From: Amycolatopsis sacchari
GTDB lineage: Bacteria > Actinomycetota > Actinomycetes > Mycobacteriales > Pseudonocardiaceae
Length of the DNA stretch: 64,000 nt
Direction: 5' to 3'
Assembly (NCBI RefSeq): GCF_900114035.1
Contig: NZ_FORP01000019.1
Coordinates: 62,001 to 126,000, forward strand
The first letter of the stretch is position 1. Every line of letters starts with the position of its first letter. Positions 34,704 to 43,183 of the stretch are shown in pieces. The position numbers and the translations under genes are program-made. The notes beneath the pieces are model-generated. The model did no database searches. It had not been told where the DNA came from and saw only the letters and a program-made list of their open reading frames with translations.

Positions 34704-35759
34704 CTAGGGCGTTTCCCATCGCGCGAGCACCCGGTCGATGTCGCCGCGGATGCGCTCGCGCGCCTCGGCACGCGGCACCCCGGCCATGAGCATCGCGTCG
34801 TAGTCGGTGTCCTCGTGGCGGATCGAGGCGATGACGGCGAGCCGCACGGCCTCCTCGTCCAGTGCGCGGCCCGCCGCGGACCGGCCCACCCGGCCGCTGC
34901 CGCGAGTTCCGGCGTGAGCCGCGATAGCCTGCGCCCTTTCCTGGGCGCAGCCGGGGAAGAGGCGCCGGATCTCGGCCGCCATCGCCGCCTGGAACTCGAC
35001 GTCCTGCGCTGCGCGGCGCACCGCGTCGCGTTCCCGGCGCCGCGCTCGGACGTCCTCGTCGGCCAGGCATTGCGCCTCAGCCCGTTCGAGCGCGGCTTCT
35101 TCGACCAGGATTCCCTGTCGCTCGAAGCGTTTCCGCCGCTTGTTGAACCGGGTCACGAGCACGGCGAGCGTGCTTTCCTTCTTCGCGCGACGCGACAGCG
35201 CGGCGTTGCCCGAGGGCAGGAACACGAGGTGGTCGAAGTCGGCGCAGGAAAGGCAGAGCCACCGGCCTTCCTCCTCGTAGTGGAATTCGCTCGCGGGGAG
35301 CTGAATTCCGCAGCTGTCGCACGCGGAATCGTTCAGTGACATCATCACGACGAGGTCGGGCGCCTGGTTCTGCCGTGCTTCGAGCTTTTCGCGCTGTTTG
35401 TCCGACAAGTCGGTCGAGACCCAGTGGATGCGGAAGATCCGTTGCAGGGCTTCGTTTTCCGCGAACACGAGTGGCCGGCGGTCCCGGGTGCCCGCGAGGT
35501 AGGTGGCTTCACTCGCCTGCAGCCCGCGTTCCCGCGCCCAGTCGCTCAGGTGCTCGAGGGCCGCCAGCGCCTTCGCCGTGTCCACCGGCAGGCGGTCGGC
35601 GAGCGCGCCGGGGCGGCCGCGCCGCCAGTCCTCCACGGCCGCGGCCGGAAGCCAGCGCAGACCCACCAGCACGTCCACCGGGGCGACGAATTTCTGCTTG
35701 CGCAGCACCGCTTCCGCGGCTTCCGCGACGCGCCGCCGGAGCTTGGGTTGTTCGGACAC
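34704..35759 (-). CDS. DUF2293 protein with zinc-finger-like segment
   Basis: A 351-residue protein of unknown function. The central part has a CxxC pair (CDSCG) and a second pair (CLSC) about 24 residues on, flanking EFHYEEEGRW, probably a zinc ribbon. The C-terminal 90 residues match DUF2293 (EIRRLFPGCAQERAQAIAAH, then HEDTDYDAMLMAGVPRAEAR). The N-terminus is basic and helical. The GTG at 35759 was chosen over longer frames, which run through the next gene. It follows the hydrolase gene by 11 bases on the same strand and could be cotranscribed. Confidence 0.75.
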   Translation of the reverse strand: MSEQPKLRRRVAEAAEAVLRKQKFVAPVDVLVGLRWLPAAAVEDWRRGRPGALADRLPVDTAKALAALEHLSDWARERGLQASEATYLAGTRDRRPLVFAENEALQRIFRIHWVSTDLSDKQREKLEARQNQAPDLVVMMSLNDSACDSCGIQLPASEFHYEEEGRWLCLSCADFDHLVFLPSGNAALSRRAKKESTLAVLVTRFNKRRKRFERQGILVEEAALERAEAQCLADEDVRARRRERDAVRRAAQDVEFQAAMAAEIRRLFPGCAQERAQAIAAHAGTRGSGRVGRSAAGRALDEEAVRLAVIASIRHEDTDYDAMLMAGVPRAEARERIRGDIDRVLARWETP

Positions 35760-35770
35760 GAGCGCGCAGT

Positions 35771-36622
35771 CTAGTGCCCGAGGACAGGTGCGAGTGCGGC
35801 GATGCCGGCGGTGAGTGCGGCCCTTCCCCGTGCGTAGGAGGTCTCCAGCGGCAGCTCCGCGAGCAGTACGACGACGTAGCGCGAGTCGACCAGGCCGGTC
35901 GTGTTCAGCACGACGGCCCGCTGGATCGTCATCCAGCCCTGCTTGACGGCCCTGGGCAGGTCCGGCAGACCGTCGGGGATGCCGAAGTACTGCGGAAACC
36001 CGTCGGCGGCCGGGTTCTGCGCCCCGGCCATCGCGCCGAGGACGAGGCCCCGCGCCTCGTCCGGCACCCGCTCGACGAGGAACCGGTACACCGCGACGAG
36101 GTCGTCGGCGGTCGTCTTCGTCATCTCCCACTGATCGCTGAACGTCGGCGGGCGCGTGTGCGCCAAGCCGATCAGCTGCACCATCCGGGTGATGATGGCG
36201 GAGCGGCCTCCGTACTCCCACAACGCCTCGGCGATGCCGTCGTCGCTCGCGGACAGCATTTCGGTGAGGTTCGCGCCCAGCCGTTCACTCGGATGCCACT
36301 CGTTCCGTTGCAGGGCGTCCAGCGCGATGAACAGCTTCACCAGTGAAGCGGTGTAGAACTGCTGGTCCCCGTTCACCGACGCGAGAGATTGCCCGGTCTG
36401 CTCGTCGTACAGCGCGAACGCGAGGTCGGTGCCGGGCGCGACCTCATTGACCGCCGCCGTCACCACGCCCGGATCGAGTGACGGCGGGGTGCTGCTGGGC
36501 GGTGGCGCGGGCTGGGCGACGACGGCCTGCGGCGGCGGCTCGCCGAGCCCGCGTGAACCGGCGACGAGGGCGAAGGCGACCAGCACCGCGACGATCGCGG
36601 GCAGTCCGGTACGCCAGAACAT
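35771..36622 (-). CDS. Exported penicillin-binding-fold serine hydrolase
   Basis: A 283-residue protein with an N-terminal helix (LPAIVAVLVAFALVAGS) and a proline-rich linker (residues 29-50). The class A beta-lactamase-like fold has the nucleophile motif S93-x-x-K96 (TASLVKLF). The SDN motif has become S126-D127-D128, and the KTG triad appears as KQG. These changes argue against a working beta-lactamase; a D,D-peptidase-like or inactive role is possible. The ATG at 36622 is preferred; a GTG at 36658 would add 12 residues. Tandem operator-like repeats lie just upstream. Confidence 0.75.
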   Translation of the reverse strand: MFWRTGLPAIVAVLVAFALVAGSRGLGEPPPQAVVAQPAPPPSSTPPSLDPGVVTAAVNEVAPGTDLAFALYDEQTGQSLASVNGDQQFYTASLVKLFIALDALQRNEWHPSERLGANLTEMLSASDDGIAEALWEYGGRSAIITRMVQLIGLAHTRPPTFSDQWEMTKTTADDLVAVYRFLVERVPDEARGLVLGAMAGAQNPAADGFPQYFGIPDGLPDLPRAVKQGWMTIQRAVVLNTTGLVDSRYVVVLLAELPLETSYARGRAALTAGIAALAPVLGH

Positions 36623-36660
36623 GGCAGCAAGCGTGACCCGGATCGGCCGGATCGGCACGC

Positions 36661-36701
36661 CGAGTAGACCGTTAGGTTGATCGAGTAGACCGTTCGGTTA
36701 G
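36661..36701 (-). promoter_or_regulatory. Two 21-bp-spaced direct repeats upstream of the hydrolase
   Basis: CGAGTAGACCGTT followed by AGGTT begins at 36661, and CGAGTAGACCGTT followed by CGGTT at 36682, exactly 21 bases (two helical turns) apart. The second copy contains the small palindrome ACCGTTCGGT, typical of TetR-type operators. They lie 39-80 bases upstream of the hydrolase ATG and touch the 3' end of the response-regulator gene. Confidence 0.55.
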
Positions 36702-37345
36702 TGCTGCACCAGCCCGGTGCGGTACGCGAAAGCCACCGCCTGCGCCCGGTCTCGCAACCCCGCCTTCGCGAACAGGTGGTTGACGTGCGTTTTCACCGTG
36801 GCCTCGCTGATGAACAGCATGTGGGCGATCTCCGCGTTGGACAGTCCGCCCGCGATGAGGCGGAGCACCTCGATCTCGCGTGTGGTGAGCCCTTCGATCT
36901 CGTCGGTGCTGGGAATGTGCGACCGGGCGGCCGCCTCGACGAGCCTCAGCTGCAGTTGTGCGTCCACAGTGGACATCCCGCTCGCCGCGGAACGCAACGC
37001 TCCCGCGATCGAGTCGGCGTCGGCGTCCTTGGTGAGGTAGCCCCGCGCCCCGGCCTGCAGCGCCGCCAGCAGCGACTCGTCGTCCGCGTAGGTCGTCAGC
37101 ACCACCACCTCGGTCGCCGGGTGTTCGGCCCGCACCCGCCGCGTCGCGGTGACCCCGTCACAACGCGGCATCCGGAGGTCGATCAGCAGCACGTCGGGAC
37201 GGAGCGCGGCGACCAGCTCGAGCGCCTCGTCACCGTCTCCCGCCGCGCCCACCACCTCGATCCCCGGCAGCAGCCCGAGCAGGGTGACCAGGCCCTCTCG
37301 GACCACCGCCTGGTCATCGGCGAGCACGACCCGCAGCGGTTTCAC
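36698..37345 (-). CDS. NarL/LuxR-type response regulator
   Basis: A 215-residue regulator. The receiver domain has the acidic pair D10-D11 and phosphorylated D56 (LLIDLRMP). The LuxR helix-turn-helix is near 150-205 (LTTREIEVLRLIAGGLSNAE, TVKTHVNHLFAKAGL). The GTG at 37345 overlaps the kinase stop as GTGA, which argues for it over an ATG at 37372. Its partner is the histidine kinase upstream. Targets are unknown; the membrane protein at 38466 and the hydrolase at 35771 are candidates by proximity. Confidence 0.9.
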   Translation of the reverse strand: MKPLRVVLADDQAVVREGLVTLLGLLPGIEVVGAAGDGDEALELVAALRPDVLLIDLRMPRCDGVTATRRVRAEHPATEVVVLTTYADDESLLAALQAGARGYLTKDADADSIAGALRSAASGMSTVDAQLQLRLVEAAARSHIPSTDEIEGLTTREIEVLRLIAGGLSNAEIAHMLFISEATVKTHVNHLFAKAGLRDRAQAVAFAYRTGLVQH

Positions 37346-38460
37346 GCCGGAACCGTCAACCGCACCTGCCATCCGTCCTCCCCAGGCCCCGTGGTCAGCC
37401 GGCCGCCGAGCAACTCGGCACGCTCGCGCATCCCGCGCAAACCGTAACCCGCGGGGCCACCGGGTCGGGGCCGCCGCCCCTGCCGGTCGAGCACGGTGAC
37501 GGTGACCTCGTCCGGGGTGAAGGCCAGCTCGACCGTCACCGGGGCTCCGGTGGCGTGCTTGCGGGTGTTGGCCAGCGCCTCCTGAACCGCGCGGACGACG
37601 GCTGTGCTCGCCGCTGTCGCCACGGGTCGCGGTTCGCCGTGCACCGTCAGGTCCGCGGCGGCACCGGTGTCGAGGCGGTACGCGGTCACGAGGTCCGCCA
37701 CGGCGCTTTCGAGCGGTACCAGGTCGTCGCGCAGCGTCGCGACCGCGTTCCGGGCTTCGGCGAGCCCCTCCGCGGCGAGCTGCTGCGCGCGCTCGATCTG
37801 CGCCAGCGTTTCAGGGCTCGCTCCGTCACGGACCAGCATCAGGCGTGCGCTCTGCAGGTTCAGCGCGAGGCCGGACAGCGAGTGGGCGAGCACATCGTGC
37901 AACTCCCTCGCGATCCGCGCCCGCTCGGCGAGCCTCGCGGCGACCGCGTGTTCCTCGGCCGCCGTGCGGGCGCGGGCGAGGGCCAGCTCGGTCTGTTCGA
38001 GCCGGGCCCTGCGGGCTCGCCGGTTGAGACCCAGCAGCACGGCGACCGCGATCAGGGCCAGGTCGAGCAGCGCGTTGCGCAGGCCCAGCCGGTAGTAGGA
38101 GATCAGGAAGCTCGTTGCCGTCAGCGTGACCGCACCCGCCGCGCTCGCCGCGGGCAGGCTGAGGAGCCGGGCCGCGTAGAAGAGCGCGGTGTAGACGATC
38201 ACCACGGCAGGTCCGTTGGGCTCGTACACCCACAGGGCACCGCCCGCCCCCGCCAGCACGATCAGCGAAATGGGCAGCAACCACGACGGTCGCGACGGCA
38301 GCCACAGCAGTGGGACCGAGGACACGAGTGCGACAGCCGCGAGCGGCCACGTCGTGCCGTCGAGCTTGGGCACAATACTGGCCAGCGGGACGAACACGAG
38401 CAGCCAGCGCAGCGAGTCCAGGAGCGGCGCGAACCGGTCCCGGGTGAGGCCCGGCGTCAT
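37342..38460 (-). CDS. Sensor histidine kinase (HisKA_3/NarX type)
   Basis: A 372-residue kinase. Four to five hydrophobic segments (residues 17-145) form a membrane sensor with little extracellular sequence, suggesting detection of membrane or cell-wall state. The dimerisation helix has the phosphoacceptor H188 (ARIARELHDVLAHSLSGLAL). The ATPase domain shows the N box (VVRAVQEALANTRKHA) and G box (GYGLRGMRERAELLGG). It is cotranscribed with the regulator by a four-base overlap and lies five bases after the membrane-protein gene. Confidence 0.9.
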   Translation of the reverse strand: MTPGLTRDRFAPLLDSLRWLLVFVPLASIVPKLDGTTWPLAAVALVSSVPLLWLPSRPSWLLPISLIVLAGAGGALWVYEPNGPAVVIVYTALFYAARLLSLPAASAAGAVTLTATSFLISYYRLGLRNALLDLALIAVAVLLGLNRRARRARLEQTELALARARTAAEEHAVAARLAERARIARELHDVLAHSLSGLALNLQSARLMLVRDGASPETLAQIERAQQLAAEGLAEARNAVATLRDDLVPLESAVADLVTAYRLDTGAAADLTVHGEPRPVATAASTAVVRAVQEALANTRKHATGAPVTVELAFTPDEVTVTVLDRQGRRPRPGGPAGYGLRGMRERAELLGGRLTTGPGEDGWQVRLTVPA

Positions 38461-38465
38461 GTCGT

Positions 38466-38966
38466 TCAGGATGCCGCAACACGTCGCACCGCGATCGGCA
38501 GCTCCCGGCGGCGTGCCCGCTGGTAGATCAACACGTTCTGTACCCCGATGCTCAGGCCCACCGACAGCAGCACCGACGCGGAGGTGAGCGCTCCGGCGGC
38601 GCCGAGCGACGCGCCTGCCGCAGCGAACCCGACGCGGATCGCGACGGTCACCAGCCACAGGACGAGTGTCAGCGAGGTGCCCTTCTGGAACGCGTAGCCG
38701 TTCCGCAGCCCGAGCCGCGTGCTGGCCGCGCGGGCGACGCCGAGCACCAGCAGGATGGCCAGGTCCGCCACGAGCAGCGCGATTTCCCTGCCGGAGGCCT
38801 GCGGGAGGACACGTGCGCAGTTCGCCACACCCAGGACGACCAGGATGACGGGGATCAACGTGAGTCCCCGGATGGTGATGGTGCTGCCCCGCAGTTGCCG
38901 GTACACGACGCGCCACAGGACGAGCACCAGGATGACGATGTACAGCAGGAGCTCGCTGATGTTCAA
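38466..38966 (-). CDS. Multi-pass membrane protein upstream of two-component system
   Basis: A 166-residue protein with four hydrophobic segments (SELLLYIVILVLVLWRVVY, then GLTLIPVILVVLGVAN and two more), with no recognised family. The TTG at 38966 is the start because AAAGGAGG sits four bases before it; the longer frame from 39182 has neither signal nor composition in its favour. Only five bases separate it from the kinase gene, so the three genes form one unit and it may be an accessory sensor or the target. Confidence 0.72.
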   Translation of the reverse strand: MNISELLLYIVILVLVLWRVVYRQLRGSTITIRGLTLIPVILVVLGVANCARVLPQASGREIALLVADLAILLVLGVARAASTRLGLRNGYAFQKGTSLTLVLWLVTVAIRVGFAAAGASLGAAGALTSASVLLSVGLSIGVQNVLIYQRARRRELPIAVRRVAAS

Positions 38967-39053
38967 GGTTCCTCCTTTCCGGTTGCTCGTGCCAGCGTCC
39001 CGCCGGAGGTGCGCCGTGCGCGTCGGCGTGGAGGTGGTTGGAGGGTTGATTCG

Positions 39054-39077
39054 CGTCTCCACCCTGGGGTGGAGACG
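39054..39077. promoter_or_regulatory. Perfect 10-bp dyad upstream of membrane protein/TCS operon
   Basis: CGTCTCCACC (39054-39063) and GGTGGAGACG (39068-39077) are perfect inverted repeats with a four-base centre. The dyad lies about 88-111 bases before the TTG start of the leftward operon and has no T-tract. An operator is more likely than a terminator. It lies within the 376-base gap 38967-39342, whose only other structure is the pair of DnaA boxes. Confidence 0.5.
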
Positions 39078-39264
39078 TGGGTGTGAACGGGTGCCCCAAA
39101 GGCGGTTGCCTGCATTTCGAGGGCGGCGCAGTGGGCGCCGACAGCTGCCCATTCGAACTGTGCTCGTCCGGATTTCCAGCACGGGCTCGCGTGCGTGCTC
39201 TGGGCGAGGGTCTCATGTGGACATTCCGATAATGGTGCGGCGGTTCACGCCGAGCTGGTCCGAC

Positions 39265-39291
39265 TTGTCCACATCACCCCGGTTATCCACA
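39265..39291 (+). promoter_or_regulatory. Pair of consensus DnaA boxes
   Basis: TTGTCCACA (39265-39273) and TTATCCACA (39283-39291) are direct repeats 18 bases apart. The first equals the actinobacterial DnaA box and the second the classical one. They lie 52-78 bases upstream of the DUF4192 gene. No dnaA or dnaN gene is near and the region is not otherwise origin-like, so a regulatory or DnaA-titrating site is more plausible than a replication origin. Confidence 0.5.
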
Positions 39292-39342
39292 GGCGACCAA
39301 ACTTTTCCCCCATCCCGCGCCCCGATCGTCCATCGTGGAGAC

Positions 39343-40416
39343 ATGACCACCACGACGAACACCCTCGACGGCGCGCTGCCCACCATCACCCTGGCCGACC
39401 CGGCCGAACTGATCGCTTCCCTGCCACCGTTGCTCGGATTCCGGCCCGCGGACTCGCTCCTGTTGCTCGGGCTCACCGGTGCCGAGGGCAGGCGGTTGCG
39501 CTCGATGGTCCGGGCCGACCTGCCGCCGGAAGGTAAGGAACCCGACGCCGTGTGTGCGGTGATGGACGTGTTCGGCCACAACGGCTTGCAAGCGGTGGAA
39601 ATCGTCGTCGTCGGCAACCACCCCGCACAGCCGCCACCCTCGTCCGGTCCGCCGCACAGGCTCCTGGTCGACCTGCTGGGGGAGGCGTTCGAGGAGCTGC
39701 GGATCCCGGTGCGGCACGCGACCTGGACGCCGGAGATCCGCGGCGGCGCCCCCTGGTGCTGTTATCGGGAAAAGGACTGCGGAGGCACACTGCCGGACGA
39801 TTTGAGCACCGTCGCGGCCGCGACGATCGCGATGCAGGGCGGCGTCACGTACCGCAGCAGGGAGGATCTGCTCCGGCAGCTGGCACCGGACGATCCCGAG
39901 GCTCTCGCGCGCCGGACCGAGATGTTGAACGCGGCGATCGACGCGCTCGACCCGTCGGTGCCACCGGCAGCGCTGACACCGGGCTACGCGAAGGCGGTCA
40001 GAGCCGCGATAGAGGCGGTGAGGCGCGGAGATCTGTCCTTTTCGGACGAGCAGCTCGTCGAACTGGCGATGGCGCTGTGCGATCCCTACATCCGGGACGC
40101 CGGCCTGGCCGCCGCGAGGGTGCCGCATTGCAGCCGTGACGCGGAACGTCTCTGGCTAGAGCTGGTCCGCCGCATCCCGGCACCGGAACGCGCCGAACCG
40201 GCTGTGTTGCTGGCGTACTCGGCGTACTTGCGGGGTGAGGGAGCGCTGGCCGGGATCGCGTTGGACAACGCGCTCGAAGCGAGTCCCGGCCACGTGCTGG
40301 CAGACCTGCTGGAGCGCTGTCGTTCGACGTCCATGCCCCCGGACCGGCTCCGGACGCTCGCCCAGCACGAGCACCATCCGGACATCTTCCCGCCGCCCGA
40401 GAACGAGCCGGCCTGA
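39343..40416 (+). CDS. DUF4192 protein
   Basis: A 357-residue cytoplasmic protein of the actinobacterial DUF4192 family. Visible signatures are the N-terminal LADPAELIASLPPLLGFRPA and DSLLLLGL, a mid-protein WCCYREKDCGGTLPDD segment and the helical C-terminal part with LLAYSAYLRGEGALAGIALD (typical AYLRGDGALAxxAL). Function is unknown. The ATG at 39343 is preceded by GGAGAC. DUF4192 genes lie near dtxR and galE in other actinobacteria (from memory), so this is core chromosome. Two DnaA boxes lie upstream. Confidence 0.82.
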   Translation: MTTTTNTLDGALPTITLADPAELIASLPPLLGFRPADSLLLLGLTGAEGRRLRSMVRADLPPEGKEPDAVCAVMDVFGHNGLQAVEIVVVGNHPAQPPPSSGPPHRLLVDLLGEAFEELRIPVRHATWTPEIRGGAPWCCYREKDCGGTLPDDLSTVAAATIAMQGGVTYRSREDLLRQLAPDDPEALARRTEMLNAAIDALDPSVPPAALTPGYAKAVRAAIEAVRRGDLSFSDEQLVELAMALCDPYIRDAGLAAARVPHCSRDAERLWLELVRRIPAPERAEPAVLLAYSAYLRGEGALAGIALDNALEASPGHVLADLLERCRSTSMPPDRLRTLAQHEHHPDIFPPPENEPA

Positions 40417-40508
40417 GGAATGCGCGATCTCGGGGCACGGGCACAACGTCCGGCGGAGCAAGGCCCACGAGCCGTCGTGCTCGCAGGAGCGGGGGTGGTG
40501 CGAGGTCG

Positions 40509-40899
40509 TGCACACCACGCCCACCGCACGATACCGACTGGAGCCGGTCAGCCGGAAGCCGTCATCCCGGGCGAGGCGCCCGGCGTCGGCGAGGATGCCG
40601 GTCAGGTGGGCACGTTCCGGTTCCCCCGGGCTCCGCGCGTGCCCGGTTGTGCACGCCACGCCACTGCGGGATCGCGGCTGGAGCCAGTCAGCCAGGGACG
40701 CCACGCCTACCCAGGCTCGGGGCGGCGCTTCGTCAACCGGAAGTCGACGTCAGGCGTCGCGTCCCTCCTCGGCGAGGCGCCACGCGTCGGCGAGGATGCC
40801 GGCAGGTGGGCACATTCGGGTTTTCCACCCCAGCTCCTGGGGTGCCCGACCGTGCCCATCCCAGGAGCGAGGCCAGTGCCCGGTCAGCCGGAGTCCAGG
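40509..40899 (-). repeat. Decayed tandem copies of the galE 3' end
   Basis: The 484-base gap between DUF4192 and galE (40417-40900) holds two degenerate copies of the galE terminus with its downstream sequence. On the minus strand galE ends [20 protein letters not shown]. One copy (stop at about 40750-40752) reads AGILADAWRLAEEGRDA, and an older one (around 40562-40640) reads HLTGILADAGRLA. The linker GTGCACRCCACGCC also repeats at 40509 and 40649. No other gene is seen here. Confidence 0.85.
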
Positions 40900-40900
40900 C

Positions 40901-41869
40901 TCAGGCGTTGCGCCGTTCCTGGGCGAAGCGCCACGCGTCGGCCACGATGCCGGTCAGGTCGGCGCGCTCCGGCTTCCACCCCAGCTCCTCGCGCGCCCGG
41001 TCGCTGGACGCCACGAGCACGGCAGGGTCACCCGCCCGGCGCGGCGCCACCGCGGCCGGGATCGGGTGGCCGGTGACCTCGCGGCAGGTCTCGATCACCT
41101 GCTGGACGGAGAACCCCGTGCCGTTGCCGAGGTTGTAGACGCGGTGTTCCCCGGCCACGGCGTGCTGGAGTGCCAGCAGGTGCGCGTCGGCGAGGTCGAC
41201 GACGTGGATGTAGTCGCGCACGGCCGTGCCGTCGTCGGTCGGGTAGTCGTCACCGAAGATCTTGACGTCCTCCCGGTTGCCACTGGCGACCTGCAGCACG
41301 AGCGGGATCAGGTGCGTCTCGGTCGTGTGCCGCTCGCCGTAGCTGCCGTAGGCACCCGCCACGTTGAAGTAGCGGAGGCTGACGGCGGCGAGCCCGTGGG
41401 CCCGGGCGTAGCTCGTGATGGCGTGGTCGATCGCGAGCTTCGAGGCGCCGTAGGTGTTGGTCGGCCGGGTGGGCGCGGTCTCCTTGATCGGCGAGCTTTC
41501 CGGCTCGCCGTAGGTGGCCGCGGTGGAGGAGAACACCAGTCGCGGGGTGCCGTGGTCGCGCATCGCGTCGAGCAGGCGGATGGAGGTGATGACGTTACCG
41601 TGCCAGTACTTCGCCGGGTCGGTCATCGACTCGCCCACGAGTGACTTGGCGGCGAAATGCAGCACCCCGTCGAACCCTTCGCCGAGCAGGGAGGCGGTGG
41701 CCTCGGCGGCATCGCCCTCGACGAACCGCGCGCCGTCGGGGACGGCGTCGGCGTGGCCGGTCGACAGGTCGTCCACCACGACGACCTCGTGCCCGGCTTC
41801 CAGGAGGCGGGCCGTGCAGACACTGCCGACGTAGCCGGCACCGCCGGTGACGATCAGTTTGAGGGCCAT
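40901..41869 (-). CDS. galE: UDP-glucose 4-epimerase GalE
   Basis: A 322-residue extended SDR interconverting UDP-glucose and UDP-galactose. The NAD loop is TGGAGYVGS, the catalytic pair is YGASK (Tyr/Lys), and substrate motifs such as [12 protein letters not shown] and [16 protein letters not shown] are intact. The ATG giving [10 protein letters not shown] was chosen; the longer frame from 41950 lacks a signal. It follows galK by 102 bases on the same strand (Leloir pathway). The galE-dtxR neighbourhood is also known in corynebacteria. Its 3' end is duplicated downstream. Confidence 0.94.
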   Translation of the reverse strand: MALKLIVTGGAGYVGSVCTARLLEAGHEVVVVDDLSTGHADAVPDGARFVEGDAAEATASLLGEGFDGVLHFAAKSLVGESMTDPAKYWHGNVITSIRLLDAMRDHGTPRLVFSSTAATYGEPESSPIKETAPTRPTNTYGASKLAIDHAITSYARAHGLAAVSLRYFNVAGAYGSYGERHTTETHLIPLVLQVASGNREDVKIFGDDYPTDDGTAVRDYIHVVDLADAHLLALQHAVAGEHRVYNLGNGTGFSVQQVIETCREVTGHPIPAAVAPRRAGDPAVLVASSDRAREELGWKPERADLTGIVADAWRFAQERRNA

Positions 41870-41971
41870 GAGTTGTCGGAAGCCTTTCTCGGAGACTGCT
41901 TGAGGAGGTGGTGGCGCACAGTCTGGACCATCGTGCTGTGAGCCCCGCACAGGCGGCGCCTGTGCCTGCCG

Positions 41972-43183
41972 TCAGATGTCGCGTCGTGCTCCGGCCGACG
42001 GGATGGCGACGAACGTGCGCGGAGCACGCCAGCCTTCGCGCTCGTACGCCGCCGTCACGCTCGCCTCGACGGCGTCGAGCTTCGCCTCGGGCACGAGGGC
42101 GATCGCGGAGCCGCCGAACCCGCCTCCGGTCATGCGCGCGCCCAGCGCCCCCGCCTCGCGGGCCGCGTCGACTGCGGTGTCGAGTTCGGCGGTGGAGATC
42201 CGGTAGTCGTCACGCATGCTCGTGTGTGAGGCGTCCAGGTACGGACCGATGTCCTGCATCCGGCCGTCGTGCAGCAGGTCCACCACGTCGAGCACGCGCT
42301 GGTTCTCGGTCACGACGTGCCGGACCAACGGGGCGAGCGCAGCGGGCAGGCGTTCGAGAGTGGCGTCCAGGTCGGCGAGTGCGACGTCGCGCAGGGCCTT
42401 GATGCCGAGCAGCTCCGCGGCGCGTTCGGTACCGCGCCGGCGTTCGCCGTAGCCGGACTCGCTGTGGGAGTGCTTGGTGCGCGTGTCGATGACCATGACC
42501 CGCAGCCCGACGGCCGCCGCGTCGAAGGGAACCTGCTCACGCTCGCCGGACCGCACGTCGAGGAAGAGCACGTGCGATTCGGTGCAGCACAGCGACGCGG
42601 TCTGGTCGAGCAGGCCGGTCGGGGCGCCGACGAAGTCGTTCTCGGCGTGCTGGACCCAGCGGGCGATCTGCATCCGGTCCGGCGTGCCGGGCTCGTCCAG
42701 CTCCTGGCCGTGGAGTCCCAGCAGGGCGAGCGACACGGCGCACTCGAGCGCGTGCGAGGACGACAAGCCGGCTCCCGTCGGCACGTCACCGGCCAGCACG
42801 ACGTCGGCGCCGCGCGTGATGCCCTGGTCGCGCAGGACCCACGCGACGCCGGCGGGGTAGGCGGCCCAGCCCTCGACCTTGCCCGGCGCCAGGTCGGGGA
42901 TCGACACCGGGTCGGCCTGCTGGATGCGGCCGTCGGAGCCAAGTGTGGCGACGGTCAGCAGCTGGTCATCCCGCGGCGACGCCGCGGCGGCGATGCGGTG
43001 CGGAAGGGCGAACGGCAGGACGAAGCCGTCGTTGTAGTCGGTGTGCTCGCCGATCAGGTTGACCCTGCCGGGAGCGGACCAGACGCCGGCGGGTGACCGG
43101 TCGTGCACCGAGCGGAACGCTTCGGCGGCGGCTTCGTGTGCCTGGAACTGCGCGGGCCCTTCCGCGTCGACCGGGCTCTGCAT
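41972..43183 (-). CDS. galK: Galactokinase GalK
   Basis: A 403-residue GHMP kinase phosphorylating galactose. The galactokinase signature GRVNLIGEHTDYNDGFVLPF is near residue 40. The ATP-binding GHMP motif is VPTGAGLSSSHALE, and the C-terminal motif is GARMTGGGFGGSAIAL. Two starts are possible, ATG 43183 (with GAGG nine bases upstream) and ATG 43198; the first was chosen. The long frame running upstream to 43969 crosses the repeat array and is not coding. It is upstream of galE in the same operon. Confidence 0.94.
   Translation of the reverse strand: MQSPVDAEGPAQFQAHEAAAEAFRSVHDRSPAGVWSAPGRVNLIGEHTDYNDGFVLPFALPHRIAAAASPRDDQLLTVATLGSDGRIQQADPVSIPDLAPGKVEGWAAYPAGVAWVLRDQGITRGADVVLAGDVPTGAGLSSSHALECAVSLALLGLHGQELDEPGTPDRMQIARWVQHAENDFVGAPTGLLDQTASLCCTESHVLFLDVRSGEREQVPFDAAAVGLRVMVIDTRTKHSHSESGYGERRRGTERAAELLGIKALRDVALADLDATLERLPAALAPLVRHVVTENQRVLDVVDLLHDGRMQDIGPYLDASHTSMRDDYRISTAELDTAVDAAREAGALGARMTGGGFGGSAIALVPEAKLDAVEASVTAAYEREGWRAPRTFVAIPSAGARRDI

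Noticed and set aside
35771-36622. Antibiotic-resistance beta-lactamase
   Set aside because: The SDN and KTG motifs are altered and the gene sits in ordinary chromosome without mobile elements.
39265-39291. Chromosomal replication origin
   Set aside because: There are only two DnaA boxes, no AT-rich unwinding region, and no dnaA, dnaN or gyr genes nearby.
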